Source of the DNA: Ramlibacter sp.
GTDB lineage: Bacteria > Pseudomonadota > Gammaproteobacteria > Burkholderiales > Burkholderiaceae
Assembly: GCA_014376915.1 (NCBI GenBank)
Contig: JACMQP010000048.1
Coordinates: 1 to 8,150 of the forward strand
Reading direction: 5' to 3'
DNA: 8,150 nucleotides
The notes beneath the pieces are model-generated. The model did not search any database and was not told the origin of the DNA. It worked only from the letters and a program-made list of their open reading frames with translations. The position numbers and the translations under genes are program-made. Positions 1 through 6,426 of this stretch are shown here, piece after piece (within the stretch, counting starts at the first letter, position 1; every line of letters starts with the position of its first letter).

Positions 1-1553
1 GCATAGGCGGCGTTGGGTGCCGTCTTGCTGTTGGTGGCCATGAACCCGACGACGTCCTGGAACGCCTTGCGTGCCGCCGTCAGGCGCTTGAGCACCGCGC
101 GCGCCGGCAGGCTGTCGCTTTTGGCCAGCGCGGCTTCCGTCTGCTCGATCTGCCCGGCAATGGCCATCGCGGTGCGGCCACCGTCGCGCCCGGTCTTGCG
201 GCCGACCAGGTCGTTGGCCTGGATCGCCGTCGTGCCTTCGTAGATCGGCAGGATGCGGGCGTCGCGGTAGTACTGCGCGGCGCCGGTCTCCTCGATGAAC
301 CCCATGCCGCCGTGCACCTGCACGCCCAGCGACGTCACCTCCAAACTCATTTCGGTGCTGTAGCCCTTGACCAGCGGCACCATGAATTCGTAGAACGCCT
401 GGTTCTGCTTGCGGGTCTCGGCATCCGGGTGGTGGTGCGCGGCGTCGTAGGCGGCGGCCGCCACCGTCGCCATCGCGCGGCAGCCCTCCGTGAGGGCCCG
501 CATGGTCATCAGCATGCGCTTGACGTCGGGGTGATGGATGATCGGCGCGCTGGCGCTCATCGAGCCGTCCACCGGCCGCGACTGCACCCGGTCCCTGGCA
601 TAGGCGACGGCATGCTGGTAAGCGCGGTCGGCCACGGCGATGCCCTGCACGCCCACGGCGTAGCGGGCCGCGTTCATCATGATGAACATGTATTCGAGGC
701 CGCGGTTCTCCTGGCCGACGAGATGGCCGACCGCACCACCCTTGTCGCCGAACTGCAGCACCGCGGTCGGCGAGGCCTTGATGCCCAGCTTGTGCTCGAT
801 GCTCACGCACTGAACGTCGTTGCGCGTGCCGATGGCGCCGTCCTTGCCGACATTGAACTTGGGCACGACGAACAGGCTGATTCCCTTGACGCCTTCGGGC
901 GCGCCGGTCACGCGGGCCAGCACCAGGTGCACGATGTTCTCCGCCATGTCGTGCTCGCCGTAGGTGATGTAGATCTTGGTGCCGAAGACCCGGTAGCTGC
1001 CGTCCGGTTCCGGCTCGGCGCGGGTGCGCACCAGCGACAGGTCGGAGCCGGCCTGCGGTTCCGTGAGGTTCATGGTGCCGGTCCACTGGCCGCTGACCAG
1101 CTTTTCGAGATAGGTTGCCTTCAGGTCGTCGGAGCCGGCGGTGAGCAGCGCCTCGATCGCGCCGTCGGTCAACAGCGGGCATAGCGCGAAGCTGAGGTTG
1201 GAGGCGTTGAGTATTTCGCCGCAGGCGGCGCCGATGGTCTTGGGCAGGCCCTGGCCGCCGGCATCCACCGGATGCTGCAGGCCCTGCCAGCCGCCCTCGG
1301 CGTATTGGCGGTACGCGTCCCTGAAGCCCGCCGTCGTCGTCACGACGCCGTCCTTCCAGCTCGACGGATTGCGGTCGCCTGCGACGTTGAGCGGCGCCAC
1401 CACGCCTTCGTTGAACTTCGCGCACTCCTCGAGCACTGCCTGCGCCGTGTCGAAGCCGGCTTCCTCGAAGCCCGGCAGCTTCGCGATCTCGTCGATCCCG
1501 GCGAGGTGCCGGATGTCGAACAGCATGTCGTCAAGGGGCGCTTTGTAGCTCAT
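1..1553 (-). CDS. Acyl-CoA dehydrogenase, large DmdC/FadE-like type with C-terminal extension (3' end outside window)
   Basis: Flavoenzyme that would oxidise an acyl-CoA to the 2,3-enoyl-CoA and pass electrons to ETF in the cytoplasm. The frame is open from an ATG at 1553 to the window edge, about 517 codons. It starts MSYKAPLDDMLFDIRHLAG, a lead-in typical of the long family of about 600 residues (DmdC and similar FadE proteins), so roughly 80 C-terminal residues are probably missing. Visible motifs are the flavin/substrate signature TEPQAGSDL at residues 164-172, a mid-domain GEHDMAENI stretch, and IYEGTTAIQ, where E439 matches the catalytic glutamate position of MCAD-type enzymes (Glu376). 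The sequence beyond about residue 460 belongs to the extra C-terminal domain. A GGAG ribosome site at 1561-1564 lies 7 nt before the ATG. It follows etfA after 65 nt, so co-transcription with its electron acceptor is likely. Substrate chain length cannot be read from the sequence; DMSP-pathway (methylthiopropionyl-CoA) activity is possible but unsupported here. Confidence 0.93.
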   Translation of the reverse strand, partial: MSYKAPLDDMLFDIRHLAGIDEIAKLPGFEEAGFDTAQAVLEECAKFNEGVVAPLNVAGDRNPSSWKDGVVTTTAGFRDAYRQYAEGGWQGLQHPVDAGGQGLPKTIGAACGEILNASNLSFALCPLLTDGAIEALLTAGSDDLKATYLEKLVSGQWTGTMNLTEPQAGSDLSLVRTRAEPEPDGSYRVFGTKIYITYGEHDMAENIVHLVLARVTGAPEGVKGISLFVVPKFNVGKDGAIGTRNDVQCVSIEHKLGIKASPTAVLQFGDKGGAVGHLVGQENRGLEYMFIMMNAARYAVGVQGIAVADRAYQHAVAYARDRVQSRPVDGSMSASAPIIHHPDVKRMLMTMRALTEGCRAMATVAAAAYDAAHHHPDAETRKQNQAFYEFMVPLVKGYSTEMSLEVTSLGVQVHGGMGFIEETGAAQYYRDARILPIYEGTTAIQANDLVGRKTGRDGGRTAMAIAGQIEQTEAALAKSDSLPARAVLKRLTAARKAFQDVVGFMATNSKTAPNAAY

Positions 1554-1572
1554 GTCTTGTCTCCGTTCTTTC

Positions 1573-1601
1573 CGTCGTCCCGGGTCGAGCCGGCAATGAC
1601 C
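1573..1601. repeat. Imperfect inverted repeat, possibly REP-like, between etfA and the dehydrogenase gene
   Basis: In the 65-nt gap, CCGG at 1580-1583 can pair with CCGG at 1590-1593 around a GTCGAG loop. Outside an unpaired interior, GTC at 1574-1576 can pair with GAC at 1598-1600. The wording (CATTGCCGG on the minus strand, then CTCGACCCGG) resembles short dispersed intergenic REP-like elements in many proteobacteria, from memory. There is no T tract, so it is not a convincing terminator. On the mRNA it lies just ahead of the dehydrogenase ribosome site and could affect message stability. Only one copy is present in this window, so repeat status is unproven. Confidence 0.3.
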
Positions 1602-1618
1602 GCCTGCCCACGCCGCTC

Positions 1619-2551
1619 TTAAAGCGCCTTGATCAACTCAGGAATCGCCGTGAAGAGGTCGGCTTCCAGGCCGTAATCCGCAACCGAGAAAATCGGCGCT
1701 TCGGGGTCCTTGTTGATCGCGACGATCACTTTGGAATCCTTCATGCCAGCCAGGTGCTGGATCGCGCCCGAGATGCCGGCGGCGATATACAGCTGGGGCG
1801 CGACGATCTTGCCGGTCTGGCCGACCTGCAGGTCGTTGGCGGCGTAGCCGGCATCAACCGCGGCGCGGCTGGCGCCGATGGCCGCTCCGAGCTTGTCGGC
1901 CAGCGGCGTCATCACTTCGTTGAATTTCTGCGCCGAGCCCAATGCCCGGCCGCCGGAGACAATGATCTTGGCCGCCGTCAGTTCCGGCCGGTCGTTCCTG
2001 GCGATCTCGCTGCCCTCGAACTGGCTCTTGCCGGCGTCGGCGACGCCGCTAGCCGTTTCCACCGTGGCCGAACCGCCGGTGGCGGCGGCCGGTTCGAAGC
2101 CGGTGGTGCGCACGGTGATCACCTTCTTCTCGTCCAGGCTCTGCACGGTGGCGATGGCGGCGCCCGCATAGATCGGGCGCTCGAAGGTGTCGGGGCTGTC
2201 GATCCTGGTGATGTCGCTGACCTGGCCGACGTCCAGCTTGGCGGCCACGCGCGGGGCGATGTTCTTGCCCCAGGCCGTGGCCGGGAACAGGATATGGCTG
2301 TAGCTGGCTGCGATCGCCAGCACTTGGGCGGCGACGTTCTCGGCCAGGCCGTGCTCGAACTGCGCGCCTTCGGCGTGGATCACCTTGGCGATGCCGGCGA
2401 TCTGCGCGGCCGCCTTGGCCGCCGCGCCGGCGTTGTGGCCGGCCACCAGCACGTGGACGTCGCCGCCGCACTGGGCAGCGGCCGTCACGGTGTTGAGGGT
2501 CGCGCCGCGCACGGATGCGTTGTCGTGTTCTGCGATTACCAGTGCAGTCAT
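1619..2551 (-). CDS. etfA: Electron transfer flavoprotein alpha subunit (EtfA)
   Basis: The FAD-carrying subunit of the soluble EtfAB dimer, which takes electrons from acyl-CoA dehydrogenases and delivers them to ETF:quinone oxidoreductase. The protein has 310 residues, the usual size for bacterial ETF alpha. The N-terminal nucleotide-fold half covers about residues 1-185 and the FAD domain about 190-310. Visible FAD-site motifs are SGGR at 199-202, GASR at 226-229, QVGQTGK at 242-248, and the ETF-alpha signature from L254 to N280 with its QHLAGM core at 265-270, followed by the [10 protein letters not shown] segment. R229, T246 and H266 match FAD-contacting residues known in human ETF alpha. 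The ATG at 2551 directly abuts the etfB stop (TAAATG), with an AAGGTG ribosome site 6-8 nt upstream inside the etfB end, so the two subunits are probably translationally coupled, as suits a 1:1 dimer. No truncation or missing motif is seen. Confidence 0.97.
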   Translation of the reverse strand: MTALVIAEHDNASVRGATLNTVTAAAQCGGDVHVLVAGHNAGAAAKAAAQIAGIAKVIHAEGAQFEHGLAENVAAQVLAIAASYSHILFPATAWGKNIAPRVAAKLDVGQVSDITRIDSPDTFERPIYAGAAIATVQSLDEKKVITVRTTGFEPAAATGGSATVETASGVADAGKSQFEGSEIARNDRPELTAAKIIVSGGRALGSAQKFNEVMTPLADKLGAAIGASRAAVDAGYAANDLQVGQTGKIVAPQLYIAAGISGAIQHLAGMKDSKVIVAINKDPEAPIFSVADYGLEADLFTAIPELIKAL

Positions 2552-3301
2552 TTAGATCACCTTCGCTTCGTTCTTCAGCTTGGCCACCAGCGTGGCGACA
2601 TCCGGCACCTTGACGCCGGCGGAGCGCTTGGGCGGCTCGACCACTTTCAGCGTCTTCAGATGGGCCTTGATGTCCACGCCCAGGTCGGCGGGCTTGACGA
2701 TGTCCATCTGCTTTTTCTTGGCCTTCATGATGTTGGGCAGCGTGACGTAGCGCGGCTCGTTCAGGCGCAAGTCGGTGGTGATCACGGCCGGCATGCTGAG
2801 CGAAAGCGTCTCCGACCCACCATCGACCTCGCGGGTGACACGCGCCTTGCCGTCGACGATCTCGATCTTGCTGGCGAAGGTCGCCTGCGGCAGGTCGCAC
2901 AACGCGGCCAGCATCTGGCCGGTCTGGTTGCAGTCGTCGTCGATCGCCTGCTTGCCCAGAATGACCAGGCCCGGCTGTTCCTTGTCCACCAGCGCCTTCA
3001 GCAGCTTGGCGACGGCCAGCGGCTGCAGTTCCTCGGTGGTCTCCACCAGAATGGCGCGGTCGGCGCCGATGGCCATCGCGGTGCGCAGTGTTTCCTGGCA
3101 CTGCGTGACGCCGCAGGACACGGCGATCACCTCGGTGACCACGCCTTTTTCCCGGAGGCGGACGGCCTCTTCGACGGCGATCTCGTCGAAGGGGTTCATG
3201 CTCATCTTCACGTTGGCGATGTCCACACCCGTGTTGTCCGACTTGACTCGGACCTTGACGTTGTAGTCCACCACGCGCTTGACCGGTACCAGGACCTTCA
3301 T
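2552..3301 (-). CDS. etfB: Electron transfer flavoprotein beta subunit (EtfB)
   Basis: The AMP-binding partner of EtfA, which also carries the docking loop for dehydrogenases. It has 249 residues, normal for the family. It starts [14 protein letters not shown], and [14 protein letters not shown] lies at residues 36-49. Nucleotide-binding segments include VSCG at 61-64, GADRA at 79-83 and DDDCNQTGQ at 121-129. The ETF-beta signature runs from about residue 177 to 198 ([14 protein letters not shown], then IMKAKKKQ). L188 in the YVTLPN loop aligns with human Leu195, the anchor residue that inserts into acyl-CoA dehydrogenases, which supports a classical beta-oxidation ETF rather than a bifurcating one. 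The ATG at 3301 has a GGAG site 7 nt upstream (3309-3312). It is the first gene of the etfB-etfA-dehydrogenase unit and is preceded by a consensus -10 box and a 24-bp palindrome. Confidence 0.97.
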   Translation of the reverse strand: MKVLVPVKRVVDYNVKVRVKSDNTGVDIANVKMSMNPFDEIAVEEAVRLREKGVVTEVIAVSCGVTQCQETLRTAMAIGADRAILVETTEELQPLAVAKLLKALVDKEQPGLVILGKQAIDDDCNQTGQMLAALCDLPQATFASKIEIVDGKARVTREVDGGSETLSLSMPAVITTDLRLNEPRYVTLPNIMKAKKKQMDIVKPADLGVDIKAHLKTLKVVEPPKRSAGVKVPDVATLVAKLKNEAKVI

Positions 3302-3336
3302 GCTATGGCTCCAGAGAGTTGATTCGACGTTGACTT

Positions 3337-3350
3337 GAACCGATCGATTC
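3337..3350. promoter_or_regulatory. Degenerate palindrome resembling the main operator (possible second site)
   Basis: GAACCGATCGATTC is a 14-bp inverted repeat with one mismatched pair (the fourth from each end). It shares the CGATCG core and the GAA...TTC flanks with the perfect palindrome about 70 bp away, but its half-sites are one base further apart on each side and it lacks the A/T tracts. It lies in the transcribed leader of etfB. It could be a weak auxiliary site for the same regulator or chance similarity. Confidence 0.25.
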
Positions 3351-3407
3351 TATGCGGCGCTGCATCAACGCCCCACTGGCACAGGGGCCGGCCCAGCGGC
3401 AAGACAC

Positions 3408-3431
3408 AAAAAAGAACGATCGTTCTTTTTT
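3408..3431. promoter_or_regulatory. Perfect 24-bp palindrome, probable TetR-type operator controlling etfBA
   Basis: Six A, then GAACGATCGTTC, then six T: every base pairs with its mirror base across 24 positions, in an AT-rich island within GC-rich DNA. It begins immediately downstream of the minus-strand -10 box, so the expected etfB start site falls inside it, the classic position for a repressor that blocks initiation. Long perfect palindromes of this kind are typical of TetR-family operators. In betaproteobacteria fatty-acid-oxidation genes, including etf, are reported to be controlled by TetR-family regulators such as FadP; assigning this site to FadP is inference. No regulator gene is in the window. 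The symmetric A6/T6 arms also resemble a terminator hairpin, but the position at the promoter favours an operator. Confidence 0.65.
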
Positions 3432-3437
3432 ATTATA
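3432..3437 (-). promoter_or_regulatory. Promoter -10 box for etfB
   Basis: The minus strand reads TATAAT, a full consensus match, directly adjacent to the palindrome. No good -35 is seen: the hexamers 16-18 bp upstream (CGAAAC, GCGAAA, CGCGAA; positions 3454-3461) match TTGACA poorly, and there is no TG extension. The promoter may therefore rely on the strong -10 or need an activator. The transcript would start near 3425. Confidence 0.55.
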
Positions 3438-3552
3438 GGCCGCTCGCGGAGTCGTTTCGCGGCGGTCGGCGATCCCGGGTAAGTCTGGACGGGCGGCACG
3501 GCCCGGCGGCCTTACATTGGCCGCAGGTCAAGTTAACCCAGGAGTCCTGCCG

Positions 3553-4569
3553 ATGAAACGCATCAGTCTTTCGCTCGTCGTCTGCGCGGCCGCGCTCGCT
3601 GCCCCGCTGGCCGGTGCCCAGACGGTGTTCACCGTGTCGAGCTGGCTGCCGCCGACGCACGGCATGAGCGTGGCGCAAAAGGAATGGTGCGACCTGCTCG
3701 AGAAGAACACCACCGGCAAGATGAAGTGCAACATCCTGCCGCGCGGCGTGACCAATGCGCCCGGCACCTTCGACGCAATCAAGAACGGGCTCGCCGACCT
3801 CTCCTTCACCGTCCACGGCTACAACCCGGGCCGCTTCGTTTACACCCAGATGGCCGAGCTGCCGTTCCTGGGCAACACGTCCGAGCCGATCTCGGTGGCC
3901 TTCAACCGCGTCGCGTCGCGCCATCCGGAATTCGCGGCCGAGGAACAGGGCGTGAAGATCATCACCTTGTTCACCCACGGACCTGGCATCGTCTTCAACA
4001 CCAAGCGCTCGATCACCAAGGTCGAAGACCTCGGCGGCCTGAAGTTCCGGGTCGGCGGCGGCATGGTCAACGACATCTCCAGAACGCTCGGCATGAACGT
4101 GACGCTCAAGCCGGCACCCGACTCCTACGAGCTGCTCTCGGGCGGCGTCATGGACGGCACGCTGTTTCCGGCCGAATCGACCGAATCGTTCAAGATCGAC
4201 AAGATCATCAAGCACGCCACCACCTTCCCGGGTGGCCTGTACAACACCAGCTTTGTGTTCATGATGAACCAGGGCCGCTACGACAAGCTGTCGGTCGACG
4301 AGAAGAAGGCCGTGGACGCGATCTCCGGCGAGACAGCGGCGCGGATCTTCGGCCGCGAGTGGGACAAAGTCGACCGCCGCGCCTTCGCGCTGATGCAGGC
4401 CAACGGCGTGCAGGTGGTCAAGGCCGACGCCAGTTTCGTCGCCGACGTCAAGGCCAGGACGGCGCCGCTGGAACAGAAGTGGGTCAAGGATGCCGCGGCC
4501 AAGGGCCTCAAGGACCCGGCCAAGGTGCTGGCCGAGTTCCGCGCCGAAATCGCGAAGCAGGAAAAGTAA
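3553..4569 (+). CDS. TRAP transporter periplasmic solute-binding protein (DctP family)
   Basis: The extracytoplasmic receptor of a tripartite ATP-independent periplasmic transporter, which captures a solute, normally a carboxylate, and hands it to the membrane subunits. It has 338 residues, typical length. An upstream in-frame ATG at 3517 was rejected because the start at 3553 has a GGAG site (3541-3544) 8 nt ahead and gives a classical signal peptide: MKR, a hydrophobic core to about residue 19, and a likely cut after AGA at residue 22. R166 in GGLKFRVGG aligns with the conserved arginine that binds the substrate carboxylate in SiaP/DctP proteins, followed by the family's PAPDSYELLSGGVMDGT stretch (188-203). 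The mature part has only two cysteines, C46 and C59. The substrate cannot be predicted. It is first in the operon with the two membrane subunits. Confidence 0.95.
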   Translation: MKRISLSLVVCAAALAAPLAGAQTVFTVSSWLPPTHGMSVAQKEWCDLLEKNTTGKMKCNILPRGVTNAPGTFDAIKNGLADLSFTVHGYNPGRFVYTQMAELPFLGNTSEPISVAFNRVASRHPEFAAEEQGVKIITLFTHGPGIVFNTKRSITKVEDLGGLKFRVGGGMVNDISRTLGMNVTLKPAPDSYELLSGGVMDGTLFPAESTESFKIDKIIKHATTFPGGLYNTSFVFMMNQGRYDKLSVDEKKAVDAISGETAARIFGREWDKVDRRAFALMQANGVQVVKADASFVADVKARTAPLEQKWVKDAAAKGLKDPAKVLAEFRAEIAKQEK

Positions 4570-4591
4570 CGCAGCCTGCTCCCGCCCCCCG

Positions 4592-4626
4592 GCGCGGCCT
4601 CATCGACCATGGGGACCGCGCTTTTT
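4592..4626 (+). terminator. Terminator-like hairpin between the binding-protein gene and the membrane-subunit genes
   Basis: GCGCGGCCTCAT (4592-4603) pairs with ATGGGG-A-CCGCGC (4609-4621): twelve pairs with one G-U and one bulged A, a 5-nt loop CGACC, then TTTTT (4622-4626). This is intrinsic-terminator form, placed 22 nt after the binding-protein stop and ending one base before the small-subunit ATG. The GGGGA at 4611-4615, the only ribosome-site-like sequence before that ATG, lies in the 3' arm. Likely role: partial termination, 3'-end protection of the binding-protein message, or masking of the downstream ribosome site, giving more receptor than membrane protein. The fold was worked out by eye. 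Confidence 0.65.
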
Positions 4627-4627
4627 C

Positions 4628-5137
4628 ATGCCTGACGGAAAGTACAGCCCCTTGAAAAAAATGCTCGTCAGCGCCTGCTCCCTGCTCTCGGGGGGCGCGC
4701 TGTTTGCCATCATGGCGCTCACCTTCCTGGACGTGGCCGGCCGCAAGCTGCTGGACAACTCCATTCCCGGCTCGCTCGAACTGACCGAACTGCTGATGGT
4801 CATCGTGATCTTCGCGGCCCTGCCGCTGGTGTCGATGCGCGGCGAGCACGTGCTGTTCGATTCTTTCGACAACGCCATCACGCCGCGGCTGCTGGCGCTG
4901 CAGAAGGCGCTGATCCACCTGCTGATCGCCGCCGCGCTGCTGGCGCTGGGCTGGCTGATGTGGCAGACCGGCAGCCAGTTCGTCGAGACCGGCGAAACCA
5001 CCGCGCAGCTCAAGTTGCCCAAGGCGCCTTTTATCTATGGCATGGCCGTGCTGTGCGCGATCTCCGGCCTGGTCCACCTGTATCTGATGGTCCGGCCGCC
5101 TGCGGAACTTGCCGAAGGCGAAGGGGCCGCGCTGTGA
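4628..5137 (+). CDS. TRAP transporter small membrane subunit (DctQ family)
   Basis: The small four-helix subunit that pairs with the large subunit to form the TRAP membrane unit in the inner membrane. With the ATG at 4628 it has 169 residues, normal for DctQ. Membrane segments lie at about residues 13-34, 52-70, 95-114 and 134-154. Family hallmarks are DVAGR at 35-39 after the first helix, PGSLELTELLM at 47-57, RGEHV at 71-75, and the TTAQLKLPKAPFIYGM stretch before helix 4. The frame continues upstream to 4490, but that part overlaps the binding-protein gene and reads as shadow. The ribosome site is weak: GGGGA ends 13 nt upstream and lies in a hairpin. An alternative ATG at 4661 would cut the first 11 residues and has no better site. 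Its stop overlaps the start of the next gene. Confidence 0.9.
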   Translation: MPDGKYSPLKKMLVSACSLLSGGALFAIMALTFLDVAGRKLLDNSIPGSLELTELLMVIVIFAALPLVSMRGEHVLFDSFDNAITPRLLALQKALIHLLIAAALLALGWLMWQTGSQFVETGETTAQLKLPKAPFIYGMAVLCAISGLVHLYLMVRPPAELAEGEGAAL

Positions 5138-6426
5138 CCGCGGCGCTGCTCGGCTTCGCCGTCATCTTCGCGCTGGCGTTGTTGCGCATTCCGCTGGCCT
5201 TCGCCATGGGCGGCGTCGGCATCGTGGGCATGGCCCTCACGCGCGGGTGGGACCCGGCGCTGGCCAGCACCGCGCAAGTGGTTTACGAAACCGGCTTCGC
5301 CTACACCCTGTCGGTCATCCCGCTGTTCATCCTGATGGGCAACTTCGTGGCCCGGGCCGGGCTGGCCCAGGAACTGTTCCAGGCGGCCTACGCCTTCGTC
5401 GGCCACAAGCGCGGCGGCCTGGCCCATGCGACGGTGGTCGCCTGCGCCGGCTTCGGCGCCATCTGCGGATCGTCGATCGCGACCGCGGCCACCATGGGCA
5501 AGGTGGCCTATCCGTCGATGAAGGAGCTCGGCTACAGCGATTCGCTGTCGATGGGCGTGATCGCCGCCGGCGGCACGCTGGGCATCATGATCCCGCCCTC
5601 GACCATCATGGTGATCTACGGAATCATCACCGAGACCAACATCGGCAAGCTGTTCGCGGCCGGCGTCATCCCCGGTCTGTTGTCGGCTGTGCTGATGATG
5701 GGCGGCATCGTCCTGATCACGGCACGCGACCCCGCCCATGCACCAGCGGGCAGGCACAGCAGCTGGACCGAGCGCTGGCAGGCGCTGCGCGGCATCTGGG
5801 GCGTGCTGCTGCTGGTGGTCGTCGTGCTGGGCGGCATCTACGGCGGCATCTTCACCGCGACCGAGGGCGCCGGCTTCGGCGCGGCGGGCGCCTTCCTGTT
5901 CGCGCTGGCACGCCGCCGCCTGACCTGGGCCATCCTGTTCGAGGTGCTGGTGGAGTCGGCACGCACCACGGCCATGCTGTTCACGCTGCTGATCGCCGCG
6001 ACGCTGTTCGCCAACTTCGTGAACTTCACGTCGATGCCCAACGACCTGAAGGACCTGATCACCCACAGCGGCCTGTCGCCCGTCATGATCATCGTCGCCA
6101 TGATGCTGGTCTACGTGGTGCTGGGCACCGTGATGGAAGAGCTGACCATGGTGCTGCTCACCATTCCGCTGTTCTTCCCGATCGTCACTGCCTTGGGGTT
6201 CGACCCGGTGTGGTTCGGCGTGCTGATCGTGATGGTGGTGCAGATCGGCCTGATCTCCCCGCCGGTCGGCATGAACATGTTCGTGCTGAACGCGTTGCTG
6301 CCCGGCGTCGGCCTGGGCGCGATCTACCGCGGTTGCTGGCCCTTCGTGCTGGTGCTGGTCGTGATGCTGGGGCTGCTGATCGCCTTCCCGCAGCTCAGTC
6401 TGTGGCTGCCGGGACTGATGAAGTAG
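5134..6426 (+). CDS. TRAP transporter large membrane subunit (DctM family)
   Basis: The transport-catalysing subunit, driven by an ion (usually sodium) gradient, in the inner membrane. The start is taken as GTG at 5134, which overlaps the preceding TGA (GTGA) and has AAGGGG 7 nt upstream (5121-5126). This yields 430 residues beginning MTAALLGFAVIFALALLRIP, matching usual DctM length and N-terminus; frame upstream of it is shadow of the small-subunit gene. About a dozen hydrophobic segments are visible. Family motifs are IPLFILMGNF at 62-71, GFGAICGSSIATAATMGKV at 106-124, GGTLGIMIPPS at 146-156, GIFTATEGAGFGA at 238-250, and LISPPVGMNMFV at 373-384; the two segments with paired prolines (PPS, PPVGMN) match conserved DctM regions. 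Translational coupling to the small subunit is likely. The last 32 bp overlap the end of the convergent channel gene. Confidence 0.95.
   Translation: MTAALLGFAVIFALALLRIPLAFAMGGVGIVGMALTRGWDPALASTAQVVYETGFAYTLSVIPLFILMGNFVARAGLAQELFQAAYAFVGHKRGGLAHATVVACAGFGAICGSSIATAATMGKVAYPSMKELGYSDSLSMGVIAAGGTLGIMIPPSTIMVIYGIITETNIGKLFAAGVIPGLLSAVLMMGGIVLITARDPAHAPAGRHSSWTERWQALRGIWGVLLLVVVVLGGIYGGIFTATEGAGFGAAGAFLFALARRRLTWAILFEVLVESARTTAMLFTLLIAATLFANFVNFTSMPNDLKDLITHSGLSPVMIIVAMMLVYVVLGTVMEELTMVLLTIPLFFPIVTALGFDPVWFGVLIVMVVQIGLISPPVGMNMFVLNALLPGVGLGAIYRGCWPFVLVLVVMLGLLIAFPQLSLWLPGLMK

Larger units (their letters stand above)
3302..3552. other. Divergent intergenic region between etfB and the TRAP binding-protein gene
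   Basis: This 251-bp region is the only sizeable gap in the window and serves divergent genes. It holds the 24-bp palindrome (3408-3431), a minus-strand TATAAT (3432-3437), a degenerate palindrome (3337-3350), and in the etfB leader a short hairpin (GCCCC 3370-3374 with GGGGC 3384-3388) next to the self-complementary GGGCCGGCCC (3385-3394). If transcription starts about 7 nt past the -10 box, the etfB leader is about 125 nt. For the plus-strand TRAP genes no convincing promoter is visible: TTACAT at 3512-3517 is a possible -10 but lacks a well-spaced -35. No small ORF with a credible start was recognised. Confidence 0.7.

Noticed and set aside
312..1184. Plus-strand open frame of 290 codons opposite the acyl-CoA dehydrogenase
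   Set aside because: Shadow of the dehydrogenase; composition is dominated by H, V, G, A and R with no recognisable motif.
1754..3322. Long plus-strand open frame (522 codons) opposite etfA and etfB
   Set aside because: It is antisense to two clearly recognised genes, is rich in H, G, A, R and D as expected for shadow frames in GC-rich DNA, and has no family resemblance.
3330..3356. Plus-strand TTGACT (3330-3335) as a -35 for the TRAP operon
   Set aside because: The best downstream -10 (TATGCG, 3351-3356) is poor and the spacing is only 15 bp, about 200 bp from the gene.
3408..3431. Reading the 24-bp palindrome as a bidirectional intrinsic terminator
   Set aside because: The A6/T6 arms allow it in form, but it lies between divergent gene starts, not gene ends, and abuts a consensus -10 box, with a stem weak in GC.
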